Positions 26,123 to 37,957 of a stretch of 64,000 bases of DNA are shown piece by piece. Within the stretch, counting starts at the first letter, position 1; every line of letters begins with the position of its first letter. The DNA is taken from NCBI RefSeq assembly GCF_022539665.2, contig NC_081339.1, forward strand, positions 7,313,367 to 7,377,366, given 5' to 3'. The position numbers and the translations under genes are program-made. The notes under the pieces were generated by a model. That model was not told the DNA's origin and did no database searches. It was given only the letters and a program-made list of their open reading frames with translations. Source of the DNA: Daphnia carinata. Its lineage: Eukaryota > Arthropoda > Branchiopoda > Diplostraca > Daphniidae.

Positions 26123-26440
26123 TTCACAAGATGTATGAGAACTTCTTCACTATTTACAATGTAGCACAGTCGTCTGCTTTGTTTACATGTCATCAAAACT
26201 GCGACGTTGCTAGCTTGAATTAAAGAGCGTGCGAAAGACCACAAATTTTGAGTCCCAAATTTCAACTATTATCTTTTAATCCTAGCTTCCCACAGAATTC
26301 TACAAAAATTCTGCAGAATATTTAAACACGCACAAAAAAAAAGAAACACCGTATTTTTAAAAAGATTTATTTAAGGAGCGGGAATCCAAATAATTTACAA
26401 AGCGATTGGACCTTAAAAATAGTGTTGAAACACATGAAAC
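26123..26440. other. Short spacer between RINT1 and the CENP-N-like gene
   Basis: 318 nt containing the RINT1 upstream region and the 3' UTR of the gene at 26441. No extra gene. Confidence 0.6.
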
Positions 26441-27589
26441 CTAATTTTCTTCAGTATCCCTTATTGAAACTGAGGTGCGGCCCAACTTGGCGACGTTTTC
26501 CAAGAAAGGGTTTAGTGGGTAAGATAGAATTCCACTGTCCATCGAATAATTTAAAAAATTTATGAGGTTTTCCGATCGGAAGGTGACTTTAAGATCGCAG
26601 TGAAGTTTCGACATCGCACCTGAACCCGTAAACTTGGACGAAGACTTCTCGGCATAGGGGAAAAAAGTATGTATATAAGTAAATAAATATATGTTACAAA
26701 GTAAGCAGAAATTTACCGAAACGGTAAATTTGGTTATGACCGGATCTTCATCAGGATAAAAATGCTGGTTATAATATTCATTCTTTTTCTTCTTCCATGG
26801 TTTATCTTCATCTTTAATTTTAGCTTCTTTTTCATCTGAAATTAAATCATCACATTTTTCTAGATACTCAAACATTTACTTGCACAATGAATAAATCACC
26901 TGAAGAGGAATCTCCGCCCATTTCGATATCGAAGTCGATGGGATGTTTATCTTGAACAGGTCTTCTGCACAGCTTTCCCTTGTGCTGTTTGTTCAAATGC
27001 AGTTGCCGTAATGACCTGAAGTCTTTACCTTCGAGAGGTAGCTGTTTTAACTGGGTTGCTCCATAAACTTGGACCAATATATCAGAGATAACTTCAGGAA
27101 TCACTTTCTTTGTGCTGTAGAAAATGGTCTCATTTGGAAAAACCACAAAGTAAAATGCTGGTTTGAATCGGGAATGAGAAAGTTTTTCTTTTGCGTTTAA
27201 TAGGCTTGTATACGTTATACTGCAGAACACTGCACCATCACTGACTTGGCACACTACACACTGAAAATTGTGCACGATTAGCTATGTCTTTTGGTAAAAA
27301 TTCTATCAAACCATGAAAATCATTTAACTTACTGGTAATCGTACTTTACTTTCCATTACAGTGTGCAGCCTTGCTTCAAACCTGTGCATCGAATCAAAAT
27401 TTACCATCACATCTTTGTTGGCACCAACAATTTCAAATGCTTTCCATTCTTGTTTTGACGCCCGCGCTCTGAAAACTAATACTCAAGAAGTTAGGTAACT
27501 ATTGTAACAAACTACAATGATTAAAAGACACCTTTAAGTTTTTCTTTGGCTGTCTCTAGTGCTTCTGTTGTAACTTTTATTGTAGCCAT
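26441..27589 (-). CDS. CENPN: Centromere protein N-like kinetochore protein, short form
   Basis: Five exons: 27532-27589, 27333-27475, 26900-27260, 26717-26835 and 26441-26647, about 295 residues. The middle resembles the CENP-N central region: FKPAFYFVVFPNETIFYST, then LEGKDFRSLRQL and a DFDIEMGG element. The C-terminal part (VTFRSENLINFL to LGRTSVSIRD) matches the CENP-N C terminus in spacing and pattern. CENP-N is part of the CENP-L/N pair of the constitutive centromere network and reads CENP-A nucleosomes. Here the sequence upstream of the match is only about 70 residues and I cannot see the N-terminal pyrin-like domain, so the gene may be a short form or an upstream exon may be missed. 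A Lys-rich insert (KPWKKKKNE) is in exon 4. The final acceptor is non-ideal: GAG|AAG or AAG|TCT, both in frame. The assignment rests on pattern recognition, not a search. Confidence 0.7.
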
Positions 27590-28440
27590 GTTTTGCAACT
27601 TTCAAGTCAATTATGGTATCATTTAATAGATGGGTTTCTCATTTACAAGACAGTTAAAAACAAAACTTGTTTAGCAAACTCCCTCAAAGAAAACGAAGTG
27701 TTAAATGCTAAACTTTTGAAAAAAAATAGGGGCTGGAGGAACATGAAGACAGTTCTCGCCAGACTAGATCAAAAGCGAATTCGTGCGGAACTGCGAATGT
27801 CGGAATTGCGGAAAACGGAATAGGAAGCGTTGGTTCGGCATCAACCCCACGTCGGACGGCTTGATTTTTTTTACTGATAAGGTAAGCAATTTTTACTTTC
27901 GGGCGGGTCGAACGGGTTACGGATAGTTTTTAATTTGCTCCGCACGCCGTCGGGTTGAAACCAGATTCCCGAATCAGGATGATCAACCAGACTCCAAGCA
28001 ATGGATTGTTTACTTTTATATCGTTTGAGACACTAGTCTCATATTCAATAAGAAAACAGTAGACATAGATAATCTATTTATTTTGTTGTACTGTTTGTTT
28101 TGAACGCAGTTAGTGTTAGTTAAGGTTAATCTCCACCAACCGAATACTACATTAACTAAAAACAAGCATCTCTACCCGGTGCGTAAAAGCTAACGTAAAA
28201 AGTGAACGAACCATGGGGTGAAGGTGTAGTGAATTGCGTGTTAAGTGCAAGGTGAAACCGTAAGCAACAGTGCTTGAGGGGAAAGTAGCGGTAGGAAAAA
28301 GGAACAAAGGAGCACATTTGTAAATCACACAAATCACAATATGAAATGAAGTAAGGAAAGCCGATTTGGCAATACTCAACCGTACCATCTTCATTTCTTC
28401 GTCGTTCGAATGGGCGTGAATCTCGGGGCTGGGGGGCGAT
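27590..28440. other. Spacer between the CENP-N-like gene and the left repeat module
   Basis: A plus-strand frame at 27593-27823 overlaps the upstream side of the CENP-N-like gene but has no ATG near its beginning and no recognised domain. Nothing else is supported. Confidence 0.5.
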
Positions 28441-28900
28441 CCTCGATGTCCAGCGTCCTCTTCGGTGGTGGTGGGACCCTCCTAATTACATAAAAACCAA
28501 ATAAAGTCATAGTATAAAACTTAAAACTTACAATTCAATACTTGAAAATTTTGGGCATCGTTCCTGGTAGCTCCCGCGGCGATCCTCGATGTCCAGCGTC
28601 CTCTTCGGTGGTGGTGGGGCCCTCCTAGATACATAAAAAAAAACATGGTTAGACACTTAAATGTATAAAACATATACCTGAGAATCCTTGGCGACAATCT
28701 CGTTGCTCCCACGGCGATCCTCGCTGTCCAGCGTCCTCTTCGGTGGTGATGGGGCCCTCCTAAATACATAAAAAAAAATAAAATCATAGTGGAAAATTTA
28801 AAATTTACAATTCAATACTTGACAATTTTGGGCATCTATCTTAGTGGCTCCCACGGCGATCCTCCATGTCCAGCGTCCTCTTCGGCCCACAGAGATTGCC
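28441..28900 (-). repeat. Left array of four 82-nt exon-like tandem units
   Basis: On the minus strand, four units follow one another: 28819-28900, 28678-28759, 28542-28624, and a last one starting at 28481. The first three are 82, 82 and 83 nt. Most begin after an AG acceptor with GAGGGCCCCACC or a variant, share GAAGAGGACGCTGGACA, and most end at a GTAT donor. The intervening stretches are 53-60 nt and T-rich, like local introns. Because 82 is not a multiple of three, a consistent protein frame is not maintained. The same unit recurs on the plus strand at 63709-64000. Confidence 0.8.
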
Positions 28901-29792
28901 CTTCTGATCAAGAACGAGAACGAACAAAAACAAAAAATAGCTTTTGAATAATTGTGCAAAGACAAGTTTCAACTTAACTCTAACATTCATCAGATACACA
29001 AATTACAAACACATTTCAACACAATATTCCTGAAATAAAAATGGTTATTATTATTCTTTAGTCGTAGTGGGGAGGTCGTTAGGTTTGACAGGGCGTTTGG
29101 TAATTGAGTTAAAGAAGTCGAAACATGGATTGTAGAAAAATGGTTTGTGAGCGACTACTACGGTAAATAATTGCATAAAAAACAGTGAAAGAAATAGCTG
29201 TGAAAGTGTTGTGCAAATGTAACGAAGTGAGGTGAATTACTTAAAATAGCCTTAATCTTAACTTAACTCTAGAGTTGCTTATACTTAACTTAATCTACGT
29301 TTTCTGTTCTACCTAGACTTATCTTACTACCCAACAAAATACGGTTTGGCATGTGCAACTAAACAAAACCCGTGCAGAGGCAAAACCCAGTGCCGAGGCA
29401 GTGCTTTTTAAGTGCGTGATTGGTGTATCCACTAATCGTGAAACATCAAAATTGTGAACGAAAACTAAGTCTATGTGCGAAAGCTGTGCGATTCACTACA
29501 CCGGGGTTAAGAGCGAGATTACTACACTAGTACATGTTGTGCAGGTGAGTGAGCTACTGAGCTGCAAAATGCAAACAGGGTTTTGTTTCTTCCTTATTGA
29601 GTTTCCCAAGGTTATTTCATCTGTTTTAGGTCGTTGCACGAGATTGGGTCAAAAGAGGGGGAATGGCCATATCCTCGAGCTCATATGTATATAGAAAACG
29701 TATCCTTCAACAGCTGTTGACCTTCAGAATTAGGTTCCTCTTCCCTACACTTTTATTCTTGGAAAGCCGAGCATGTGGAACGTGTGTGCGTG

Positions 29793-29895
29793 TATATAAA
29801 GCTGCAGCCAACATCACAATTCACAGTCGTGCTTGGATCTTCCACTGCAACGGTTCCGCTTCTACAACTCGGTCGTCGGACGTTCCGCTTGTCAG
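29793..29895 (+). promoter_or_regulatory. TATA promoter and untranslated first exon in the left repeat copy
   Basis: TATATAAA at 29793-29800 predicts a start near 29823 (TCACAGTC). A short GC-richer exon ends at a good donor, TGTCAG|GTATTT, after 29895. The downstream coding partner is not evident; the acyltransferase at 31981 is on the same strand and is a candidate. The right repeat copy has the same arrangement at 62652-62755 on the minus strand. Confidence 0.45.
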
Positions 29896-31980
29896 GTATT
29901 TTCAGCTTTGCTTTTCTTTGCTTTGTGTTGCTTGTCTATTACTAAACGTCCGTTGTTCTGTTTTTGTAAAACAATAAGGCTATGTAAGCAGAGGTACATT
30001 TTTAATCTTTATTATTATATATTATCTAAATATCGTTAAAGTTGTACCCAACGGACAAGCGTGAATGAGCCTCTAAATAATTATTATTCTATACAGGTTC
30101 CTTCAGTGCTCCATGTTTGCTGCGCTTGCCCATCGTCTTCAATCGTCAAGTAATCTATTTGTACAATCCTATCTAATTAGTGCTATTGTATATTTCGTCC
30201 TTTTCATGATAATTCATAATTTCAGTAACTGCCCTGCTTCCCTCCTTTGTTCATCTCTTACAAATTGATGGGTGATGAAGCTTTCAGTTTAGCTTTTCAG
30301 CTTTGAATGTGAGTGTTCTGAGTTTATCTCAAAAGCTATGACAAGACATGTGTTTCTAATGTAGGTTATAGCATTTGTGATTCTGAGAATTTCCTTTTGT
30401 TTTCCTTACAGTAATATGTTTCTTTTTTCTAAAGGTTGTCCATAGAGGAAGGGTAATGTAAAGGAAACCTTTTGCTTCCAGGTACTTTTGTACGGATGTC
30501 TACCTTTCCCTAAGCGGTTATGCCAACGTCCTTTATGATAACTCGCATATCAGTCAATCACATTACTGCCAACCGATCACTTAGTGCTTAATGGAAATAT
30601 CGCGTAATGTAGTACGTAACGTTTGTTTATCTTCGAGTGAGATAACATGTTACCGGCCAGTTGAAGTAAGAATTGGAACCTTAAGCATCAAGATAACTAA
30701 AAGCAATTCAGGTGCGTAGCAACAGCAGCAACATAATTCTTGTAGCCTAATTATGCTAAATGAATTGCATTTGTCAACTTAGGACTTATACTTCTATGAA
30801 ATGTTATTCGATTGCCGTTTCGATATCGTTGCAGATAGCATGCCCTAATCTTTGAATGTATACATGATAACGAAGCTTTTCACTCATTTTTCAATAGCAG
30901 ATTACGTAGCAGGAAGATGCGAGTCGTCAAAGAAGCATCGTAAAAGACAACACATTTAACGGTGACAAAATGCGTGAGCGGCTTGCTACCTAAGTAATTG
31001 CTGGAACAGATGGAGATTCACGTAGCCGGTCATCATTCGAAGACTCCGCTGACCGTTGCAGCTTGGATACTCGTGAGTAACCTCGTTAAGATTATGCGCT
31101 AATAACAGTGGATGATTTCCACTTGGTCGGTGTAGCAATTATTAACGTCGGCTATTAACGATAAGTTCTTTTCCTTTAATTCCTTGTGAGTTTTTCTTCC
31201 CCATTCAACACCGTTCAAGCGCTTATTTGTCAAAGCCACCGCAAATAGAATTCCGGATGTGTAATGTTCTCTTTTAAACTTCGATTGTAGTTGCATCACA
31301 TGTTATGCGCCACTACGCAATTCGACAAAACGTTAACAAACTAATGTAGTATTTGTAAATAGATCATTCGAAATTCGTAACTTCTCAGCATCGTTTCAGA
31401 ACTTTGTACCACAGGGTCGCACGCGTTCGCATTGCTATCGTAAAATTTGGGGCAACTCAACTCAATAATGAGAGCTAAAGTGCTATGTTGGACTCAGTGT
31501 AATCAGCGGCAATCGATACTTCAAAAGGGCAGATGAAAGATTAAATATCCGTGTTGAAAAAGCAGTACGTGACGGTTGTAAGAGCTCCTGATGGTGATGG
31601 AAATTTTTATGCGTTAACTAATCTATTCAATAATTTACGATAACGATGAATTGTTACACCATCCCGCTCTAACTACAACTTCTCACGATTGCAATTAAAC
31701 AATTCTTAGTATAGTTTTATTGTTTTGACCGTTAATCCGGTTAGTTTAGATACACTTCCGTTTTTTGTGATAATGCATTTGGCAGTGCGTAACACGTCAA
31801 TAACGTTATGTCAGAGCCTCCAATCTCCCATAGGTTGAAACAAAAATCTGCTTATCAGATGCATTACTGTAAATGGAGCACATAATGAGCAACGATCACA
31901 AAATTACGTGCAGTTGAGCTTTAGCATTGTCCGGCTGAGCATTGTAAACACTTACGCTGGACTAAAATTTGATTTTCGGC
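29896..31980. other. Spacer or long first intron, no coding seen
   Basis: About 2.1 kb without a supported open frame. It lies between the orphan promoter/exon at 29793-29895 and the acyltransferase start, so it could be intron if that exon belongs to the acyltransferase gene. Confidence 0.5.
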
Positions 31981-34900
31981 ATGAACGAGGCCATTACTTT
32001 GCTTTATCTTTTAGTTTTCCTTGGAAGCAGCCACTCTGTTTCTGTAACAGGCAACCAGAAGTTGATTGATCAACCTGATTTAACCGGCCCAGATGCACTT
32101 CAAACGCAAAATTGGGATCGGACAAATGTACCTGACGATGGCAAATCAATTGCTAGCAACGCGATCATCGCATATTTGGCCCAGCAGCGTCGTAAAGTCG
32201 GTAAAGAATCGAACTTCCCCACCATGGTAGCAACCAACATCAGTGAGCAATGTCATAATGACAGTGTAGCTTACCACGAAGCGTACCTCCTTCGAGTCGA
32301 CTGGGCTAAACGAAGTAAGTCTGAATTTTGTTTAACTTGACATTTCAACATCTAATTGATTTGCTTTTTATTTAGTGTACGAATCAACAGGAAAAATGCC
32401 AGAAGCCCTATATTACAGTGGCAATCTTCATGGACAAGGTCTCTTTGACGAATGTCTCTCAGTGCAGGCGTACTGGACAGATACATCGTTCCAGGGCAAA
32501 TATTGCACGGTATTCTTTGATTCGGCTCTCGTGATGCCATGGGAACTCGAAGAAGAAACTGTGCACTACGAGCCGAAAGGTACCAATTGGGTGGGCATCT
32601 GGCAAGTGTTGGAATGGCTCTACGACGGACCGAAATTGAAAGAGCCGAAAGTGCGGGACACGGATCGTTACTCACGATATTTGTCGGCTCTTGATTATTG
32701 CATTCCTTCTTCATGCAGTGCTGAAGATTTCCGTTGGTCTATCGCTCAGCTTATTGGAGGCAGAGCCATAGATAACACGACCTATGAAGGCAATTCATAT
32801 TACACTTCCATGGTAGCTGTTAGCGATGAAAACTATTGCTACACGAAAGAGAAGATAACTGCCACACCCAGCTTCGACGGTCCTGACATTGCTGTGATGT
32901 ACGTTCTGTTCTAAAATCATTTAAATTCTAATCTAATTGTTTGATTTCTTTGGGATTCAATTACCATAGCGTCACCCTCAGTCTTCTCGGATGTATCGTT
33001 CTTGCGGCTACCGCTCACGATCTATGGCTAACTTACCAAAATCGCCCAATCCAGCCGAAGAAAGCCAGTCTATCATTACAAGCGTTACATTGCTTCTCGA
33101 TGCTAACCAATGGCAGAAAGCTATTGTCTACCAAGTCCATTGTCGTGGATAATCTCGCGTGTTTGAACGGAATGCGAGTGTTGTCCACTACTTGGATTGT
33201 TCTGTACCACTCGTACTATCAAGCTATCATCAACCCAATGTACAACCCTTTGACGTTCTTGAAGGTATAAGTTAGAACAGAAAGGCGTGAACTCAAACTT
33301 TAATCGTATCTGTGTAGGATGCGCTAGAATGGCAATTGCATGGTGTTTTGAATGCCACCATCGCTGTTGATACGTTCTTTCTGATGAGCGGACTGCTTGT
33401 AACGTATTCCTTAATGCGTGAGTTGGATCGTAACAAGGGACGTTTTAACATTGGCCTCTTTTATCTTCATCGTTTCCTCAGGTAACATTTAAAAAAGGAA
33501 CGTTTTGCGATGTAATTTGTGACTAAATTATTATCTGTAGATTGACACCTGTGTACGCAATCATTTTGGGATTCATTGCCACTTTGTTAGTCTACCTCGG
33601 TTCGGGACCCAACTGGGAAAATGTCCGATACTTGAGCTTGGCTTGTCGTTGGAATTGGTGGAATAATCTTCTCTATGTCAATAATTATGTTGTCACTTAT
33701 CCACTTGAGGTTCGTTTAATTGTACGTTAAAAATTAATTGTGTTACTCTAATCATTTGTTTCTGATTGCAGTGTATGGGTGAAACGTGGTACTTGGCTTG
33801 TGACATGCAAATGTTTCTATTGAGCCCGTTGTTTATCTATCCTCTATGGCGGTGGAGAAGAATCGGATTGAGTTGGGCTATTTTCAATATAGTAGCACTT
33901 TTGTGCGGGACTATTGCCATTTTCATCGTGTGGAATCTACCAGCCATGGGCTTTTTCACTAGACCGTATGATTTCAAACTGCGCACATTCAAAAATTTCC
34001 ATTTATTAAACCAAGAGTTGTATTTAGAACCGACACCAGCAATCCGTATTCTTATTACGGTTATTACGTTCAAACATGGACTCGATTTCCGCCATACATC
34101 TTAGGGATCATGCTTGGCTGGCTGCTTCATAAAACTAAAAATAGGACCCTTAAGCTGAACAAGGTACGTTCAACAGTTCTTCTAAAAGCATTTAGCGATT
34201 AACTGGTGTCTCGTTGTACAGGGTGTCGTCATTAGCGGCTGGTTTATTGCCTCTTTAATTGGTTTGGCCGTTCTTTATGGCATGGTTCCCTATTTGAACG
34301 AATACGAGGTACCCGACATGAACGATGTAGCTCGCGTTTCCTATGGAGCTTTGCATCGTTTTGCTTGGGCCACGTCCGTCGCTTGGATCGTCTTTGCTTG
34401 TATCCACGGTTACGGAGGTACGCCATTAACGTCTAGCATTTAAAAATATATTTCTTATAACTGATTTTGTTATGTTAAGGATTGGTGAACCGGTTTCTAT
34501 CGTGGAAGGCCTTTATTCCATTAGCCCGTCTTACCTATGTCGTTTACTTGGTTCATTTCACTTACCTGACGGTCTATCACGGCTACATCCGGAAGCCTTA
34601 CTACTACACAAAATTTACTCACGCCGAGCACTATTTCGGAGTCATCTTTATTGTGTTTTTGATGGCTTTTGCCATCTGTCTAACGGCGGAGGTCCCTCTT
34701 TTGAACCTGGAGAAGCTCCTCATCAGACCCAATCGCGCAAGTACATATCTATTCAACACGGAATAGTTTGATCACGCATTAATATTCTTATTTCTATTTG
34801 CGTTAAAGAAGAAAAATCTGTAGTCGATGACATTGAAATCGAGCAACCAGTTCCTAGGATAGGAATGTACTACGCTAAATCCACTGATGGTGGGCTGTAA
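31981..34900 (+). CDS. Nose-resistant-to-fluoxetine (nrf-6)-like membrane acyltransferase
   Basis: Ten exons: 31981-32314, 32376-32898, 32970-33264, 33318-33481, 33541-33709, 33772-33965, 34028-34163, 34222-34417, 34480-34740 and 34809-34900, 787 residues. It has a signal peptide, then a Cys-containing luminal NRF domain (about residues 90-285; CHNDSVAYHEAYLLRVDWAK, GLFDECLSV, LDYCIPSSC). An acyltransferase-3 membrane domain follows, with about ten hydrophobic segments (NGMRVLSTTWIVLYHS, AVDTFFLMSGLLVTYSL, FYLHRFLRLTPVYAI, YLACDMQMFLLSP, FPPYILGIMLGWLLH, LTYVVYLVHF). In worms nrf-6 relatives take part in lipid and drug uptake by gut and hypodermis; in arthropods they form large families. The first ATG after an upstream spacer is used as start. 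The cytoplasmic tail is short and acidic. All joins keep frame, including the 62-nt intron at 33966-34027. Confidence 0.93.
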
Positions 34901-35138
34901 GATCATCACTTTTAACTACACCGTGGCTTTCACTGTGACTCATCACAATTGTAAATGCCTACCTGTTGAAATAGAAGGCAAGTAAATACAGTTACGCTTA
35001 TAAACGCAATCTTTATAGCACCCTTCAACTGTTTAATTCTTCACGAACGTGTGACATGAAAGATGTTCTGCACAAAACAAACTTTATTGTTTGAGTTAGA
35101 AATACAAGTCTATAAATTATTTAATGTTGCAAATAGCT

Positions 35139-36089
35139 TCATTCGCAGATGAAGGGGAGGAACTGGCCGCAATCAATGTCGTCCCACTGGTACCTGACGG
35201 TGGGCACTGCACGGACGCACGCACCTTTTGGCGAGCTGCTCATGTTCGGTTCACCTGCTAACCAGTTGGTATAGCTAAACTCCTCGCGTGTAGCAGCCCA
35301 GGCCCAGGTGTTCTTCATCGAGCACAAAGTTGATGCCTCTAAACAGAACAATCCCGACGTCCAAAATCCAATTGTCGTGAACAGGTTATCTGTATGAAGG
35401 AAAAAAAGCAGCTTTTACTAACGTTGATAATCTTAAACAAGAAAGTGATTTACCTTTTCCTATTATGGAAGGCAAATAAGTTTCAAATTCGGTCTGTTTA
35501 GCGGCTGATTTGAAGCTTATGAGGGACCGGCCGTTAGCTTTGCAAAAATTGTGGGCATCTATCCACGGTGTCTTTAGAATTTTGAAGTGTAAAATAGGAT
35601 TAATTTGAATTAACGCTCAGCTTGTAGCATTAAAAGAGACGAGTTTAATTTGCATTTACCTGTCTATTCATAGGGCAAACGCAACCTGTTGGCAACTTAT
35701 AGCAAGGGAAACCCTGAAGATTGGAACACTCTGAACGGATATATTATTATTATTTACAAAGATCCTATTAGATATTAGGTACGTATACCGTTAGGATTTG
35801 GTGGCTTCTGAGTTGGTGGGGTTGGCGGAAGTGGAGTTGTTCGAGTTGTCGGACGTGGAGTCGTTTGAGTTGTGGGAACGATCGGCCGAGGAGAAGTAGT
35901 CAAGTCCGGCTTGTCTATGATAATATCGATTCCGGACAAAAATCGATCGTCCCCATTGTTGGCTTCGTTACCTGTGTGGTAAAAACATGTCAATTTCAAT
36001 TTATCTTAATGCTATTTTCAATTAATCTTACCAGAAACCAAGACGAGAAAACAAAGAGCGGAGAAGAAAAAAGCCTTCCTGTGTTCCAT
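35139..36089 (-). CDS. Secreted C-type lectin with Pro/Thr linker (EPN type)
   Basis: Five exons: 36032-36089, 35789-35971, 35660-35730, 35454-35571 and 35139-35389, 226 residues. A signal peptide precedes an acidic stretch and a Pro/Thr-rich linker (TTPRPTTRTTPLPPTPPT). One C-type lectin domain follows, from about residue 82 to the C terminus. It has the expected cysteines and the GFWTSGL, WAWAATREEFSYTNW, AGEPN and WDDIDC elements. EPN at the sugar site predicts mannose-type, calcium-dependent binding, by family rule. It probably acts extracellularly in recognition or immunity. The neighbouring minus-strand gene at 36423 is a paralog with the same domain and intron layout, so the two arose by tandem duplication. 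Confidence 0.9.
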
Positions 36090-36100
36090 GATGTCCAGAG

Positions 36101-36139
36101 CTGAATGAATTCCAAGACTCTTTCGCTTCCCTATTTATA
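36101..36139 (-). promoter_or_regulatory. TATA box and initiator of the first lectin gene
   Basis: Minus-strand TATAAATA at 36132-36139 and a TTCAG initiator at 36101-36105. The start codon is about 13 nt further downstream, a very short leader. Confidence 0.7.
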
Positions 36140-36422
36140 CCAAGCAGTCTTATCGATTTCCGCCTTTGAAAACAAAGCCACTTGCCGTTTACGAGCTTGT
36201 TTTAACAACGAACTCTTAAAGGTAGGTCAAGAAAGGTTAAAGACCCTTGTCCCATAAACTGTTCAGATCAATAACCTCTGGCTATTTGGAATTAAGAATC
36301 ACGTAGCTGTTGTTGGCAGTCAAGATTGTATTGAAATGAGAAAAGTATGAAATTGCACTATCGGAAAATAAATTAGAAATAAGTGCGATAAAGGTAAAAG
36401 CACAAGACGATGGGCTCCCAAC

Positions 36423-37613
36423 TTATTCGCAAAGGAAAGGCAAGAATTGGCCGCAATCGATATCATCCCATTGGTAACGAGATGTTGGCACAGCACGAAT
36501 GCAAGTGGCACGAGGAAGATTCGTAATATCTGGTTCTCCGGCGCGCCAATCAGTGAAGGTAAAATATTCCGGGATGCTGGCCCAAGTGTACGCGGTCAAA
36601 GCGTAAATGCCGGACGTCCAGAAACCGACGAATTGAAAGATATCATCGACTCCTTCAAATTGCAATCGGTAAGTTTAAAAAAAGATTAACAGATATTTCT
36701 AACCGATGAATATACCTGTGCCGATCAGAGAAGGTAAATAAGTTAGAAGTTCCATTTTCTTAGCTTGCGATTGGATGCTGACTAGTTTACGGCCGTTGGC
36801 TGCGCAATAACTCAGAGCATCGATCCATGGTTTTTGATTACTGATCATACAGACGCACCCGGATGGAAGCCGATAACAAGGGAAACCGTTCAGAGAAGGA
36901 CAAGCTAAAACAAAATCATGAAATTCAGCAACAACATCAACCAAAAAATGCAAAACACGAACTTACTGTTAGCACCTGGACCTGGAGGCGTAGGGGTTGG
37001 GATTGGTGGAAGCGTCGGTTGAGGCGTCGGTTGCGGCGTCGGTTGAGGTGCTGTCGTACTGCTAACCGGTGAATTAGTAGCCGATTCATGTTTAGTAATG
37101 GTGATGCCAATTCCTGGAGATGGCAATTTATTCCCAGCCAACATACTTGCGACAAACAGAGGCTTCATAGCCAGAAGAGGTAGCAATAATTTCCTTGATT
37201 CATCTTCGCTTTTCTCAACGTTATCGCTGTTGCCAATTGCTACCACAACGTTGTTTTCAACAGGTTTACCAGGGCTTGGATTAGGCCTCTTTTTATTAGG
37301 TAACATGCTACCAGCCAGCAGACCAGAAGCCACCACCAATGGCTTCATAGCCAACATGGGTAGCAACGCCTTTTTGGCATCGTCGTTTAACTCAGCGTTA
37401 CCTTCAGTCTTTTCTACCGTTGATTCGTGAGCTTGGTCTACGATAGATTCGAAATGCCCTTCTTCATGGTGTGCTTTGCCTATAACCGTTTTTAGTTCAT
37501 AGTTTAATCTACAGACATTTAAAAAATGATAAATGTTTAAAAATTGTTTTACCAGAAGCGAAGACGAGGCAAACACCGACGAAGATGGAGAACAAGATTG
37601 TGAAGCTCTGCAT
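36423..37613 (-). CDS. Secreted C-type lectin with duplicated hydrophobic motif (EPD type)
   Basis: Four exons: 37553-37613, 36967-37479, 36716-36904 and 36423-36652, 330 residues. There is a signal peptide, then two copies of a hydrophobic motif, LLPMLAMKPLVVASGLLAG at about 59-77 and LLPLLAMKPLFVASMLAG at about 119-136, separated by an acidic, Asn-rich spacer. A Pro/Thr linker (TPQPTPQPTLPPIPTPTPP) and one C-type lectin domain follow. The sugar site reads AGEPD rather than EPN, then WDDIDC. The Asp for Asn change may alter or abolish mannose binding. The linker and lectin exons match the gene at 35139. Exon 2 starts at the GCAAAGC acceptor; an earlier AG would create a stop. The hydrophobic repeats are not found in the neighbouring lectin and could form helices or drive self-assembly. 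Confidence 0.88.
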
Positions 37614-37621
37614 TTTCAGCG

Positions 37622-37660
37622 ACTGATGTGATTTAAGACATTTGCGTCTCGCTTTTTATA
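37622..37660 (-). promoter_or_regulatory. TATA box and TCAGT initiator of the second lectin gene
   Basis: Minus-strand TATAAAAA at 37653-37660 and TCAGT at 37622-37626, followed 9 nt later by the start codon at 37613. Confidence 0.75.
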
Positions 37661-37793
37661 GGACGATAGGGTCCCCGACTTCCGCGTTCATTGGCATTAA
37701 ATTGTTTCAAACAAAACCTGACCTTTGATTGAGGTGCAAAGGTTGGAAGAGGTCAACACCTGAGCGCCAATAGCATTCGCTTCCTACACGTAT

Positions 37794-37855
37794 TATAAAG
37801 GTATTCCTTTAGAGAATGAGGTCAAACGAGTTCAAACTCACCAATTCACTCACAG
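37794..37855 (+). promoter_or_regulatory. TATA box and untranslated first exon
   Basis: TATAAAG at 37794-37800, transcription predicted near 37826, exon ending CACAG|GTATT at 37855. The 5' UTR intron runs 37856-37932. This promoter is divergent from the lectin promoter 130-170 nt away, so the two may share regulatory sequence. Confidence 0.6.
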
Positions 37856-37957
37856 GTATTAAAATTGAGGTTTCACCTGGACTTCTATGTCATTCTTTCA
37901 CCAACCTCGCAACTGTCCACCTGAATTTTCAGATTGTTTCGTCGAGGAATCACGAGG

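Larger units (their letters stand above)
28441..29895. repeat. Left copy of an inverted 1.4-kb repeat module
   Basis: This block is repeated in reverse orientation at 62652-64000. Shared landmarks, in order, are the 82-nt exon-like units (here minus strand), ACACAAATTACA near 28995, GTAGAAAAATGGTTTG near 29133, CGGTAAATAATTGCATAAAA near 29161, AACGAAGTGAGGTG near 29221, GACCTTCAGAATTAGGTTCCTCT near 29720 with substitutions in the other copy, a TATA promoter at 29793, and a first exon ending TGTCAG|GTAT. The two copies are collinear but visibly diverged. It could be an unclassified mobile element or an old segmental duplication of a divergent gene pair; no transposase or reverse transcriptase frame is seen. 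Confidence 0.75.

Noticed and set aside
27593-27823. Plus-strand open frame of 76 codons upstream of the CENP-N-like gene
   Set aside because: No ATG near its beginning, no recognisable domain, and it overlaps the presumed promoter of the minus-strand gene.
28521-28787. 88-codon open frame with two GGPHHHRRGRWT repeats
   Set aside because: It runs through apparent intron sequence between two 82-nt units; the repetition comes from the 135-nt genomic period, and other units are in other frames.
31099-31299. Minus-strand open frame in the 29.9-32 kb spacer
   Set aside because: 66 codons without any recognisable feature; likely chance.
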